Source: Tenrec ecaudatus (Eukaryota; Chordata; Mammalia; Afrosoricida; Tenrecidae). From it: DNA of 64,000 nucleotides. Position numbers and translations under genes: made by a program. The stretch is from the NCBI RefSeq assembly GCF_050624435.1, contig NC_134546.1, positions 10,129,001 through 10,193,000 on the forward strand. Direction: 5' to 3'. Shown here one piece after another: positions 11,713 through 53,994 of the stretch (its first letter is position 1; each line of letters begins with the position of its first letter). The notes beneath the pieces are model-generated. The model saw only the letters and a list, made by a program, of their open reading frames with translations, made no database searches and had not been told where the DNA came from.

Positions 11713-12071
11713 GGGCTGCAGAAATATGCCCATATTAATCTTTGATTATGAGTTATTCAAAAAATTTTCATTGCTGGGGGTGCTGACTAATTTTTTTTCT
11801 TGGAAAGGGTGCAGTAGGCCACATAAGTTTGGGGCCTTATGCTTTAGATTCCTCTGAGCATGGGAATGGGGTGCCTTTTTTGAAGAACATGATCCTGGGG
11901 CAGAGGGTTCTGTTAGAAATGGCTGCCACCATCATAGTAGGGGAAAGGGAGCGTAGTCTGTTTCAGAGCTGCTGAAAGCCATGTTGGCCGCATTTGTTTG
12001 TTGAAATGCATGTTGTGCCCACCCTATACCGACCGAGTCAGAATCTCTCTGAGCATGTGCAGGAACGATCC

Positions 12072-12258
12072 CAGGAGAGCCCGAGTGGCACAGTGGTTAA
12101 GCACTTCACTCACTGCTGAGTGTGAAAGGTCGGCGGTTAGAAGATGTGGTATCTGCATCTGTAAAAATTATAGCCTTGGAAACTTTCTGGGCAGTTCTGC
12201 TCTGCCCTATGGGGTCACAATGAGTCAGAATTGAGTTAATGGCAATGAGTTTGATTCC
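12072..12258 (+). repeat. AfroSINE, full-length
   Basis: It runs from 'agagcccgagtggcacagtg' through 'cagttctgctctgccctatg' to 'gttaatggcaatgagtttg'. Fourteen C follow at 12261-12274. Confidence 0.88.
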
Positions 12259-14348
12259 AACCCCCCCCCCCCCCAGGAATATATATGCACATTAAGGCTC
12301 TAGAAGTACTGATCTAGTTGTCACAAATGGAGTAGGAAATTGCCACCTTTAGGCATCCTGCTGTAGCACTTTCATTAGCTCTGATTACTCAGATATTTCC
12401 ACATGGCCTTTGAGATTTTCCTAATTTGTATTTATTTCATTAGGCACCGGACCACTGCAAGAGTAATTTCTTTCAGCAATAATTATACAAGATTGATCCC
12501 AATGAGGTGGAGGTTGAAGAAGTCCCATGTCTGACTTTGCTACTCTGATCCCCCACCCCTCTTCTCTTAAGTATATTCCCTCACATCTCAGGGCTCCACA
12601 ATTTGCTGTAGCGCCTCATAGAGCTCATGCACCCTTAATGGAAATGGCTTACATGGTTGTGGAGGCTGGTAAGGCCCAGTTCCAACGTTTAGACATTCAG
12701 CTGAAGGTTCCTCCTCATTAACTAGGCTGCAGAAGCTGGTGAAATTGAGTCTCAGGTGACAGGCTGCAACGGTCCCCCAAACCGGAGGTCGGGCAGGGGC
12801 AAGCCAGATAGATGCAGGATCCAGAACAAGAAAGCAAACCATCTGAAGGTGAAAATCAAGGTCTCTCTTGCTCAGCCAGAGCACACTGGGACCTCACTTC
12901 AAGATAGTTGCTACCCACGTCCTGGGCCAGCAGGTTTTCTGGGCGATAGCTGCCATCTGATTGGGATTTGTCACCGGTGACTCAGCACAAGTACATGTAC
13001 AGTCTGGAAAGGGAGGTCACAAAACCCATTCCTGAGGCTTTGGTGGAGGTGTGGCTTTTGACTTCAGAAAATATATCTCACCTTAATCCCGTCTGATTAG
13101 CCTAACATACCTCCATGAAGGGACTGTAACCACAAGTATAGGGCCCAGGACTTAAAGTGCATCACAGAAGGAAGACCATGGCTAAATGGGCTTTTCTAAG
13201 GAATGAACTATACCATAGGCTACCACCTGACTCTTCCAGCCCTTAGCCTTTTTATGCTTGAAGGATGAACTTCCTCCCCCCAATCATTTTACTCGTTCCA
13301 AACAAGTCATTCATTGTAGCAGAGTGTCCTAAGGGTGAGGTTACTTAAGTATCAGCCATTCAGATTTCTTATAGGTGTCCCATCTGTTCTGGTCAGGTTC
13401 TTCAGATGTGGTCTCAACTTCACCCTCCCTTCCTGTGTCCTGATAACTGAGAGATTGTTCCCTCACCCTGAGTCTCTCTTAAGGTATAAGCATACTGTTA
13501 GATTTTCCCCTCGCGCATAACCCGTTTATTCATTCCTTTACCTTCAGCTATTAGTTCTCCTCTCCTTCCTTCAATTTGCTATTTATTTTTATCCAGACTT
13601 TTCCACCCTGGGAAGGGGCCTCAGGTTCAGCTACAATGTCAGTCCAGATTGTTGGTAGCAAGACCAGTCCAGCAAGTGCTTCTCCCTCAGTCCATTCCCA
13701 TTTGTGTTGGGTGGGGTTACATAGATGCAAGACGAGTGGCCTATCTCGACCTCTAGGCAATTTGGCACTATTCATTGTTAGCCCCAATTTTGCCAGATGG
13801 GCAGAAGGTACAGTCCATCCATCCCATCAGGCTCTTGGGAATTCTGGCATATAAATTCAGAGATATAGTTACAGTCTCTTACGGAGGCATTTGGCCTTTG
13901 CAGCTGCATGCCTGGTTCTGGGACTGTAACATCTGGCGGGGAAAAAAAGCAGTTTTGAGAGGTGGGAGGAGAACTGTGCAGTGGTACCAGTTTCTGCTCC
14001 CTCCTCTCTTCCCCAGACCCTCCTCCTCCCTCCAGCCCCCTCAGTCAAGAAGGTGGGAATCTATTTGGTCAGGGTCACCAGTGTTGACCCCCGCCTTGCC
14101 CCTCTCATGCTGAGGAGAAGTGATAATGTGTATTGCGGTTTGGGGAGATCAGACCATCTGCCCAGACTAATTAGAAAACTGTTGTGCTCTTAGCCAGGAG
14201 AGTGAAAAGTCAAGGGGAGGGAAGATGGCAGCAGTGGGGATGGAAAGCAGTGGGTGGAATTGTGGCAGTTCAGTTAAGTAGTTTGCTATTGAATTAGACA
14301 TGCTGGGAGCAGGAAGGAAGGAAGAACCAACTGTGTCTGTTCTACTTT

Positions 14349-14546
14349 GGTGAACACTGCCATCAAGTCCATGCTGACTCATAGTGACTCTATAGGACAA
14401 GGTAGACCTGTCTCTGAGTTTCCGGGACAGTAACCCTTTAGGGGAGTAGAAAGCCTCACCTTTTCTCCCACAGAGTGATTGATAGTTTTGAACTGGTGAC
14501 CTTGCATTTAGCAGCCTAACTCATAAATACTAAGCCACCAGGGGAA
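14349..14546 (-). repeat. AfroSINE
   Basis: Antisense copy from 'actgccatcaagtccatgct' through 'aactggtgaccttgcattta' to 'aagccaccagggga'. Confidence 0.85.
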
Positions 14547-15739
14547 TGATGATGCCTAGAGGAGTTTGGGCCAGGGTGTGTGGGTGGGTGGTGATATAGT
14601 TTGGAAGTTGAGGTTTGTTTTGCATATGTTAAGTTTAAGGTAACCAGTTGGGTATCTAGGTATAAAGGGTTTAGAAAGCTGAGGGAATATGAGCTTGGAG
14701 TTCAGGATGAGGGGCACATAATTGAGTTGTTAGCAAGAGTAATTGGGGGATCTGGGAGAGTGGAGGGGTGGAGGTCTGAGGATAAAATTTCAGGAATCTT
14801 GAGAAGCAAGGAGGGAAGTAGCAGATGTCGAAACAGGTGTGACTGGAGAGGGAGGCACAGGTGTAGGATGATACTGGGTGATATAATCCATAGAAGAGCT
14901 TTGCTGAGAAGAATATTTACCACCTGCAGTGATTGTGCCAGAGTGGCTACTGAGCTTGAACACAATGCCTTTCAGTATTAGTCTTCTTCACTTTTACACT
15001 TAATTATTTCTAGCAGCCATTACATTCTTGGCGTTTTATGCATATATGTGTCACAGGCATTTCTGGTCTAAGATGAAATGAATTCTCCACTTCTCTGACT
15101 TAGTGGGTTTTCAAAGAAAGTTGGACCTCTTTGGTTGATGATGGAAATTGGCCTTCCCCAGGGCCCTTCACTCCCTTTTTGGCTCTTGATATTCTCCAAG
15201 TGGCCTCTCTGAGCCTGTGCATTGTGAAATAAGCTTTAGAATGTAGAATGAGAAGTGGTTTTGTTTGGGCCAGGACTAGGGTTTCAAAGAAAGGTATGTA
15301 TACCTCCCTGTTGCTGAGATGGGTGAAATGAAATCCAAGTTAAGAAACAAAAACAATTGCTCATCAGATTGAATGTCTCCTACCTCGGGATTCTGTTGCT
15401 TTCCTCCACCTCCTTTCTCCTTTTTTGGGGGTTCCAGTTGAACAGGGGATAGTCCTTGATGTTTCGATTTTAGTCCTTGTAGCAAGAAAAATGTAGAAAT
15501 TTTGGGGGGGGCTTCTCAAAAAATTTTGCCTACTCTATTCCAATTTGAATCATCAAGTTGACTGAGACATTTCTAGCAAACCCAGTTGATGTGTGCTGAG
15601 GAGTTTCCAGTCTGTTTACTCATTGGGTATAAGAAGAGATTCCGATGAAATGCTTTGGGGGAAGTGATATGTAGGGAATGTAAACCAAGGATGGAAGAGA
15701 ACCAGATTAGGGGGAAAAGTGGTGAGTCAGCTGGAGCTC

Positions 15740-15815
15740 AGGAAAACTAGGTTTTCCTCTGGGTGCTAGAATTAGTCCTCTCTGTGACCTTGGGCAAGTC
15801 ATTTACCTATTTTCA
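15740..15815 (+). repeat. MIR SINE fragment
   Basis: It contains 'ctctgtgaccttgggcaagt' and 'catttacctattttc', the diagnostic MIR core. Confidence 0.65.
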
Positions 15816-16264
15816 ATAAAATCCACAAAGTATGGTTTCTTCATTTTTTAAGAAAAATCAAATGGCTCCTCCCAGCTCTAAAAAATGTTTAGATTTATGA
15901 CTGAGCTAATGAAATACTTGATTCCTAAGCCACTCTCTCTGTAAAGTAGAAGAGCATCAATTCTATATTGCTAGGAAGTGGGGCTAGAAAGACCATTTTA
16001 GGTTAGAGAGCTTGCATTATTTAGGGGATTCTTTCATTGATCTTCCATTAGAAACACAACAGTCATTACCAGAAGTGTAATTTGAGAGTGTTCAATCAAA
16101 GAAAGCATCTCAAGGCTGTACCTCTTCTACTGGACATTCCAAACCCTTAGAAAAGTTAGAATAGGCTCAGGTTGCTGTAAAGGGAAGCGGTTTCTAGTCT
16201 GGGCCTACTTTCTTCCCTGCTCACTCTTCTTGCTTGAACACCCTTCCCTAGTCCTTATTTTTTG

Positions 16265-16565
16265 TTGTTGTTAGGTGCCATCGAGTCAGTTCAGACTCAT
16301 AGTGACGCCCTGTACAGTAGAAAGAAACACCCCCCGGTCCTGTGCCATCTTTCTAATTGGCTTCATGTTTGAGCCCTTGGTTGCAGCTACTAGGTCCATT
16401 AGTCTTGTCAAAGGCCTTCCTCTCTTTTTGCTGCCCCTCTAGTTAACTAAGCATGATGTCCTTCTCCAGGGACTGGGCTCTACAGGCAACATGTCCAAAG
16501 TACATAAGACAGGAGTCTCCTCTTTCTTGCTTCTAAGGAGTATTCTGACTGTATTTTGTATATAC
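16265..16565 (-). mobile_element. RTE (BovB-like) LINE 3' fragment
   Basis: Antisense RTE 3' end: 'ttgttgttaggtgccatcga', then 'agcatgatgtccttctccag' and 'acatgtccaaagtac'. The same ordered phrases recur near 59110 and 62010. It ends next to the mariner at 16572. Confidence 0.75.
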
Positions 16566-16793
16566 ATTATATGAGGGGGTACAACCCCCCCCAAAAAAAA
16601 CAACAAACAAAATGGAATAAAGCTTTGCTGGGCAGAATTTTGGTAGTACAAATTTTTCCCAATATGTGAGCATCCAGCAACTTGCTCTGGGTTAGTGTAC
16701 TCAGTGGCGTTGCCTGGGACGGTTGTCTCTTCACAGCGAATTTTTTTTAATATAAAAACAGTTTCACTGGAACTCGTTTTTTTGTGATGGTCA

Positions 16794-17756
16794 ATTTAAG
16801 AGAACAGCGTGCGGCGGTGAAATGTTTTCTGCTTGGGAAAAAACACCACAGAAACTGTTGTGATGTTCACCACAGCTTACAAGGACAATGCTGTAGGAAA
16901 AACTCCAGTATATGAGTGGTTTTCTTGTTTCCAAAAAGGTAAAATGTTGAGTGATGACAAACCTTATTCTGGATGTCCATCACTTCCTACACAGATGAGA
17001 ATGTCGACAAAAACCTGTGCACTTGTGCTCTAAGACTAATGCTGGACCATTGAAGAGAGGGGGAAATTGGCTGGACTATCTTAGAGCTTGGTTTAGCAAA
17101 TTTTAATGGAAGTTTGTAAGGTTGCTGCGAAATTTGTGCCTTGGGTTCTGACTGATCAGGAAAAAGAACGCTGAGTGGAAACATGCCAAGCTGTGAAAGA
17201 ACAGCTTGGAACGGACCCAGACTTTTTTTCCGAAGGTCATTACTGGTGATGAGACATGCTGCTATTCTTATGACCCCGAAAGTAAACATCAGGTAAGCCA
17301 GTGGAAGATGCCATCATCACCTCGCCCAGAAAAAGTTCATCAATTGAAATCAAAGATCAAGACAATGCTCGTTTGCTTTTTTGATGTGAGGGGGATAGTG
17401 CATTTTGAGTTCATTCCAACAGGTCAGACTGTTAATCAAACTTTCTATTTAGAGGTACTGAAAAGATTGTGTAACAGTGTGTGACCAAAAAAGGCCTGAT
17501 TTGTGGGAGTCAGGGGACTGGCTTTGCCACCACAACAATACACCTGCTCACACAGCCATCTCAGTGTACCAGTTTTTGGCAAAAAACAAACAAAACCAGC
17601 ATTCCTCTCTTGCCCTACTCTCCTTACCCACCTGACCTCACTCTGTGCAACTTCTTTTTGTTGCCACAAATGAAGAGGGGACATGAAAGGACAGTCATTG
17701 GAAGACATAGAAGAGATGAAGAAAAAATGAGGGAGGTGCTGTAAGCCATCCCAACA
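16794..17756 (+). pseudogene. Degraded mariner transposase gene (5' part)
   Basis: Conceptual fragments in shifting frames cover the helix-turn-helix region (VYEWFSCFQKGK at about 16902-16940), the TGDE motif (about 17235) and the C-terminal catalytic domain to about 17740. Stops after 17031 and around 17480 break the frame. The catalytic triad is now D,N,N instead of D,D,D, so the product could not have transposed even with the frame intact. The last part of the gene lies beyond the LTR, at about 18370-18450. Confidence 0.8.
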
Positions 17757-17763
17757 GATGAGT

Positions 17764-18363
17764 TGTCAGGGGAAGCCAGCCCCTAACACATCATTGCGGG
17801 TCCAGTAGGCGCAATTGTACAGCGATAATAAGCGAAGATCATAGTAAAGTTATAGAGAGCATGAGAGATAGAAGAGAACTATTGAAATAAATGGAGTCAG
17901 ACACAGTTCATGGTAGCATGCTCACTTCAACCCCACTTGATGGTCCACATGGAGGGAGAGAGAGATTTTAATGCCAGCCCAGGCTTTTTATATTTTGGGG
18001 GGACATGCAAGCCCCCTAATTATGGGTGAAGACATACATCACAGGAAGGGGTTGTGCTATAGGTGGTACAGTAATGGGAGGGGGTGATCTAGGGGTACCC
18101 ACGTAATAGGAAGAGGAGGGTTTGGGGGTATACACGTGGCAAGATGGGCGGATCCTAACTTTGAATGTCACAGAGCTGGTTTGGCCTGTTCCCTGGCTCA
18201 ACTGATAGAGACCATTATCGGTGGGGTATGAACTCCACCTACAGGAACCAAATGATGACTGCAGGCGTCCATTGTCCTTAACAGCAGGGAGTGGGGCCCC
18301 CTGCAGTCTGGCAACTACTCACCCTCAGGGAGGATGCCTGTGAGCATCTGACCTCCCCCCACA
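17764..18363. mobile_element. Solo LTR of an endogenous retrovirus, 600 bp, with 6-bp target duplication
   Basis: It begins TGTCAGGGG and ends CCCCCCACA, i.e. TG...CA with inverted ends. It is flanked by ATGAGT at 17758-17763 and 18364-18369. A 6-bp duplication is typical of class II (ERVK-like) retroviruses. Mariner coding sequence continues directly across the duplication, which fixes both ends. No internal viral sequence is present, so it is a recombined solo LTR. Orientation is not established. Confidence 0.85.
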
Positions 18364-18956
18364 ATGAGTTTGAAAAAAATGTTTCCTAGAATGGAATCGC
18401 AGATTTGAAAAACATTTTAAGTGTAATGGAGAGTACACTCATTTAAGGCAATGAGGTTGTTTTGTAAATAGTCTTGCATACATAGCTTCTGTGGAGGAAG
18501 ATATTGTTTTTGGGAGGTTGGGGAACGGGTGGTACCCCTTCGTATGCTGCATCCACATTAAAAGCTACAGTTTCAGTATGGAATTAAAAGGTATTTCATA
18601 AAACATGCAAGGTTTCCGGGCCTGTTGATGTAGCTGCAGCTTAATGGCATTATGAATTTTCTTTTTCTTTTTTTTACAGTAACTCTTACACTGGACTCAC
18701 TTATCTTGAAATGGTAGGCAACCTCAGCATCCTCTTGTAATGTTATGACTCTTCTCTGCTTCTCAGGAGCACTATCAGCATCACTAGTGACACTTCTCAG
18801 GAGTTCCATTGGAGTTTATGGTATTGCACTAAACACAGGGAAAACTACACGAGAACCTTGAGAGATCTCTTTTAATGAGATTCACATTAAGGAATGAATT
18901 GCTCACCTGAAGATGATGAGTGTTACACAAAGTGGACCCAGGGAGAAGAGAGGCCT

Positions 18957-19066
18957 TCTGCTCCCGGAGAGTTATAGTCTCAGAAGCTCACGGCCCAGTT
19001 CTACTGTTTGTCCTATAGGGTCACACTATGAGTTGGAATCTACTCGTTGGGATTGAGTTTGTTTTT
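18957..19066 (+). repeat. AfroSINE 3' half
   Basis: 'tctgctcccggagagttata', 'tttgtcctatagggtcacac' and 'atctactcgttgggattgag' give the sense 3' half. Confidence 0.75.
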
Positions 19067-20756
19067 TCAGTGAACCCATACAGTTCAAACCCATGTTGTT
19101 CAGAGGCCAACTGTACAAAATGTTCACTTTTGTAAAAGGAATTAAATGAATACAGATGGCTCGTTGTGTGCATCTGGTGTATAAAATCAATGGACATGGT
19201 AAATCGTGGGGAAGGACTTGACTCCGTCTGGCTTTTAAACTTGATATTTTGAAGGTTGGACAGGCTGCAGTTGGCAAAGATCACACAGAGTGTTAAATGT
19301 TCACAATCTTCCAGCCAGACTGTTTGCTTAATAGGATGATAGTGAGAGAGCTTCTGTGTTTTTACCTTAAGTCATGCAAATTGCTAGCAGTGGTTTTATT
19401 TTCTTTTTCAACTTGTTTTCATTTAGGCAAATCTCAGGCGGCTACTACAGTATTTTTAAACTTTTGCAGTCGCATTTAGTTTTGATCTCATCTTAGCATT
19501 TGCCCAGAATATAAGTAAGTTAGATGTTTCCATTACTTTATTTTTCAGGAATGCAGTAGTGTTTGAATGCTTGCTTTCAGAGATCTAACTTTGGCAATCA
19601 AGCAGCAGGTCTACAGTAACAGGAATACCAACAAGTTATTAAAAATTATTGCATACTTACTCTATTTTTATGGTGATGGAGAATCAACAATTCATATTTC
19701 TGTAACTTAGAAGATATTTACACACACACCCCAACTAGGTCCCCAACATTAATACAGGAATTGGTTCAAATTAAGGGAGCAGCATCTCAGGAAGACATGG
19801 ATGCCAGGGCGGGGGCTTTAGCTATGAACAATTTTAAATTATAACCCTGTATGCAAAGCGATGAACGCATATAGATGATGCCATGTTAATTCCAGCTTAA
19901 AATGGGCCTCAAGAGGGGTGAAAACAAAGGCCTCCGAAGCTTTTAATTACTGGCCCGTGATGTGTATAAATGTGCTCATCCATTGTCATGGGTTATTTAC
20001 AGATTAAAATCAAATTGCTACTTGTTAGTCAAGACATGGCATTAGGTACTTTATAGAAGACACAGGTGACTGTTGACATGTCTTAGTTTATAGTGAAATT
20101 ACTTGTGGAACAAACTTGTGTCATTTTGCTTGTTGCACTGGAGTCTGTAAACAGTTGTGCTGTGGTTTATGCCTGTAAGAAGAGAACAGATATAAAATGG
20201 CTATTTTAAATCATTTAGCTATTTGTACTCTTACCAAACCAAATTTCCTTGGCTTTTGTTCCCCCTTGGATTCTAATAGGCTGGGAAGTGTGTATATAAA
20301 GTTTTCGAAGAGCTTGTTAAATAGCTCATTTGTTAATATTTTTAGGCATTGGGGGAGGAGGGCTACCAGAATTAAGCAAATTACCCCAGTAGTTCCTCAG
20401 TTGACTAATTTCTGTTCTCAAAGGTATCTTAGAAATAAGTGATCTAAATTCTAATATGGAAAGGATTCTTTAAAGTTTTCATCTGGCCTAGAGAAGAGGG
20501 AGGAGCTTACAGCCTTTATGAAACTGGCAAACCCTTTTCCGTTCTCTTATGATTTGTGTTGAGTTCTGTGAGGGCATGTTCCATGTAATGACCATACAAC
20601 GTGTTTTTAATTTTGCCATTTTGATGAGAAGCATTATGCTTCTATGCTCAAAAGAAAATGAATCCTCCCACTTGGAGCTGATTCATCTTCCTAAACGTAT
20701 GTAGTGCCTTAGATACTGGTAAGGCATGTTGGTGTACCCTGTAGCCAAATCTGTGG

Positions 20757-20880
20757 TTAGGTGCCTTTGAGTCAGTTCCGACCCATAGGGACTGTATGCA
20801 CAAAGGAACAAAACACTTGCCTGATTCTGCACTGTCCTCAAAGTTGTTCCCTTGAGCCCTTACAATGTATTGTCCTAACT
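20757..20880 (-). mobile_element. RTE LINE 3' fragment
   Basis: Antisense 'ttaggtgcctttgagtcagt' followed by 'aaggaacaaaacacttgcct' and 'ttcccttgagccctta' matches the start of the other RTE 3' ends here. Confidence 0.6.
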
Positions 20881-21046
20881 CGTTAACACTGCTGAATACT
20901 GTGTGTGGGAGGATGGCGGGACTGTACAGTTGAGCCTTTTTATTCTAGGATCATCAGAAGAAGCTCGGTGGTAGTCTACCAGATGTTTGAATAGCAGATT
21001 TCTCAGGTGTTGGTTTTCTGTTTTTGTTTTAGATCTTAGCAAAGCA

Positions 21047-51393
<30,347 letters not shown>

Positions 51394-51797
51394 GAGGGAA
51401 GATACTGTGCACACTGTCCCGACCAGGTCTCTTACGGTGATAAAACGGTCTCTAAGATAGGCAGGGACTTCACTGCGGTACTGGACCCTGCAGAATTAAT
51501 GTGTAAAGTAGTGTTTTCTGCAGTATGCTTTTAGTCTAAGAAAAGCACAGATGGAAGCAATACTTTTTTTCTTCTTTGAAGAGAATTCTGAACGTTAGTT
51601 AATCTTCAAGTGCAATATCATTTAATCTTAAAACCGGGGCAGCTCTGCTGGAAAATCTTAACAGGGGCCTCAATGACAGTCGCTTTGAATTGCTTGTTAT
51701 TTCAGAAACAAAGCTGTGAAGCAATACACGTGTACCCTCACGCTTTCAGTGATCACTGTATGAAATGGTCAAATAAAAGGGTTTGTTCTTGCTAAGA
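51394..51797 (+). other. UGP2: UGP2 3' UTR
   Basis: About 400 bp from the stop to roughly 20 bp past the poly(A) signal. The cleavage point is inferred. Confidence 0.75.
51772..51777 (+). terminator. UGP2: UGP2 poly(A) signal AATAAA
   Basis: A canonical hexamer 380 bp after the stop, followed by a T/G-rich 'gggtttgttcttgc' stretch. Confidence 0.85.
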
Positions 51798-51914
51798 GTT
51801 ACTGTACGTGCGCAAACGTTTGTTCTTGGAGTAAGTAACTCAACTGACCAGCAAACCCCATCTCTGCATTTCTCAGTATCTTTACATTGTTCTTCCCAAG
51901 GAATTGACTTGCAT

Positions 51915-51964
51915 GAAGCTGTTGAGTACCTTCCCTGTTGAAGCTGTTGAGTACCTTCCCTGTT
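51915..51964. repeat. Perfect 25-bp tandem duplication
   Basis: The unit starting 'gaagctgttgagtacc' occurs at 51915-51939 and 51940-51964 without mismatch, about 120 bp after the UGP2 cleavage site. Confidence 0.95.
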
Positions 51965-52116
51965 GCTCTGAAGCTGGGATGCCTGCCACGCTTTCTAGTC
52001 CTTTCCTGAACAAAGTGGTGTTTGTTTTCCTAGCTGGAGGGGCGAGGCGGGGGTGGGGTGGCTGGCCGACAAGAAGTAGGGCATATGTCTTTCACATCCC
52101 TGTTCTCTAGTATTAG

Positions 52117-52258
52117 GAACCTTGGTGGTGCTTTGAGTTACACGTTGGGTTGTAAGGTTAGGGGTTCAAACCCACCAGCTGCTCCTCAGGACAACTGTGG
52201 TTTTCTGTTCTGTTTTAGAGTTACAGCCCTGGGACTGTCTCCTGTCCCATAGCATGTA
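52117..52258 (+). repeat. AfroSINE
   Basis: 'aggaaccttggtggtgcttt', 'gggttcaaacccaccagctg' and 'agttacagccctggga' give a sense copy without its 3' tail. Confidence 0.8.
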
Positions 52259-52719
52259 GGGCCTTTAGCTTACATTCCCAAACTTACTTGCCTACTGCCT
52301 CCTTATCAGTGTCCTCTGACAAACAAAAATCTTTAAACTATAGCCCATATTTCAGGATAAAGTGTGTCTGTTTTTGCACCACCATCCCCCTGCCCCCATC
52401 GATACTACTTTGGGGAACACTGGGCTATAGGGGCGCAGTAAGTTGGAACTGCCTGGCTGGCAGTGGGCTGGGTTTGGTTCTGCAGTAGAGTGCAGGGAGA
52501 GGGGCTCCTTGAAGAGTTCTCTGGCCTTGAAGCTTCCTTTCTTGAAGTTTGTCACCACAACATGTCCATGTAAAGCCCTTCAAATCACGTCTGCTCTGCT
52601 GGTAGTTCAGCTGTGCCTTCTCTCTCAGAATCAATCACATTTTCCAACACCGGCAAGCTTGTGCCCAGCAGACAGCTGGTTTATTTTAAAGTTCACAGTC
52701 TACTATTAAAAGAAGTCTT

Positions 52720-53994
52720 TTAAAGCCTGGTCGTTTTATATAGCTTTATTTTAGACAGACAGTGTAAGAACCAATGACATACCTCTGTAAGGAAAAAAGG
52801 AACAAAAACAGGCTTTCCTTTGAGGAGAGTGGGGAGCACAAAGTCAGACTGTTCCGTGTACATCACCACCACGCGGTCGGTCAGCCACTCCGACGGGCGT
52901 GGCAGGAGGGGGCACCGGCACTTTCATGGACAGTGCGGCAGACTCTAGTTTGGACAACAGGTGTAAAAGTCTGCACAATGTAACACGTCACCTTATCATT
53001 CTGGCCACAACACAACAGCCTGTATTTTAAAAGTTCTAATTCTCCCTGGTCTTTGTTCATCAAATATAACTTAAAAACAAGAACCCAAGGGGCCACACTT
53101 CATGTTAGCTAAGTGTTAAAATGAGAACTTATAAGAAAAGCAAATCATATAATTAGGTAATCTTACTCTCCTAGAAATAAAAAAGGCAAATGAAAAAAAC
53201 CTTCACAGATACTTTTATAAAAAATACAGCTATTAAACTGCAGCCTTTTTAATAGACCATCTCTGAAAAGTATTTAGTTGCATAAATAAATGTCAATATC
53301 ATTCTTCAGGTACTACTTGCCATCAGTCTTCTGGGTACTGAGACTGTCCCGGAGGTTTGCCCCCGTCGGCATGTGGTGGCAGCACGGTTGGATGTGTGGC
53401 ACACACAGCCTGACACTTGACACCGGTCACTTAAACAAAAATTCAATTCCTAAATCCAAGCAATTAAAAGATGTTTATTTTTTATAGAAAGATCTGTAAA
53501 AAAATAATTTTTCAAATAGCTTTACTTTCATAGAGAAAAGTTTCTACAGAGATAGATTGACTTAAGATTTTAATATTTTAAATTGTACCATCATTAAATA
53601 AAGGTGGGACACCATATGAATTTCATTGCACTAGAAGAAATGCAAAGCATTTTTTTAATATAAAGTATACAGAGCATTCTAATCAACTACAGCTGTGTTA
53701 CAGCTATGAGTTCTTTTGGATTTGGTCCAAAGAAACCTGAGTCTGTTTCCAGAGAGAATGAAAATGTTATAGACACCTGATCGGTTACTCCTCACTGAAG
53801 GATGCGCCAAAATGGCATTTCCCTGCAGATCCCACTGAAGTCAGTTTCCCAACACTGATCCCTTCCGAGGCCCCGGCCCCAGCCTGGTTCACTTTAGGTT
53901 CCAGATCCAGTTCTCAAATCCCAGGCGTCCAGCTTTTCTTCAAAAGCACACATCTCCCGTGGTCAGATGAACCATCCGGTTTTCCTGCATGCTA
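52720..53994 (-). other. VPS54: Probable VPS54 3' UTR
   Basis: AT-rich, repeat-free sequence after the VPS54 stop on the minus strand. AATAAA in complement occurs at 52745-52750 (and at 53474-53479 and 52680-52685). The farther end is a guess based on the 52745 signal. Confidence 0.5.

Larger units (their letters stand above)
16572..18542 (+). mobile_element. Full-length inactive mariner transposon, copy 1, split by a solo LTR
   Basis: It is bounded by TA dinucleotides (16570-16571 and 18543-18544) with imperfect terminal repeats TGAGGGGGTAC and GTACCCCTTCG. Subtracting the inserted LTR and one duplicated hexamer leaves about 1365 bp, normal for mariner. A broken transposase is readable: an N-terminal part near 16790-17035, then [15 protein letters not shown] (first catalytic Asp kept) and [16 protein letters not shown]. 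Further on, the second catalytic Asp reads HHNNTPAHT and the third reads TLCNFFLLP, both Asp to Asn. The C-terminal part resumes after the LTR at 18364 with FLEWNRRF-like sequence. Frameshifts and stops make it dead. Confidence 0.9.
159..21032 (+). other. UGP2: UGP2 intron 1 (if the 1-158 exon is real)
   Basis: The donor is at 159 and the acceptor TTTTGTTTTAG ends at 21032. The intron is mostly unique AT-rich DNA with no open frame that looks coding. Recognisable inserts are listed separately: (TG)25, MIR fragments, about eleven AfroSINEs, SPIN copy A, an L1 3' end nested in an AfroSINE, an RTE fragment and a mariner split by a solo LTR. I see nothing recognisable in roughly 600-2030, 3300-4750, 8480-9530, 12280-14340, 14550-15730 and 19070-20750. 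Confidence 0.6.
51798..52719. other. Intergenic region between convergent UGP2 and VPS54 ends
   Basis: About 0.9 kb. It holds a 25-bp tandem duplication at 51915-51964 and an AfroSINE at 52117-52258; the rest is unique. Confidence 0.6.

Noticed and set aside
12580..13140. Possible retroviral or other coding remnant
   Set aside because: Overlapping short frames on both strands, but no motif I can name and no consistent frame.
16833..17744. Active or domesticated mariner transposase
   Set aside because: Frameshifts, stops, two of three catalytic residues changed, and an LTR splitting the gene.
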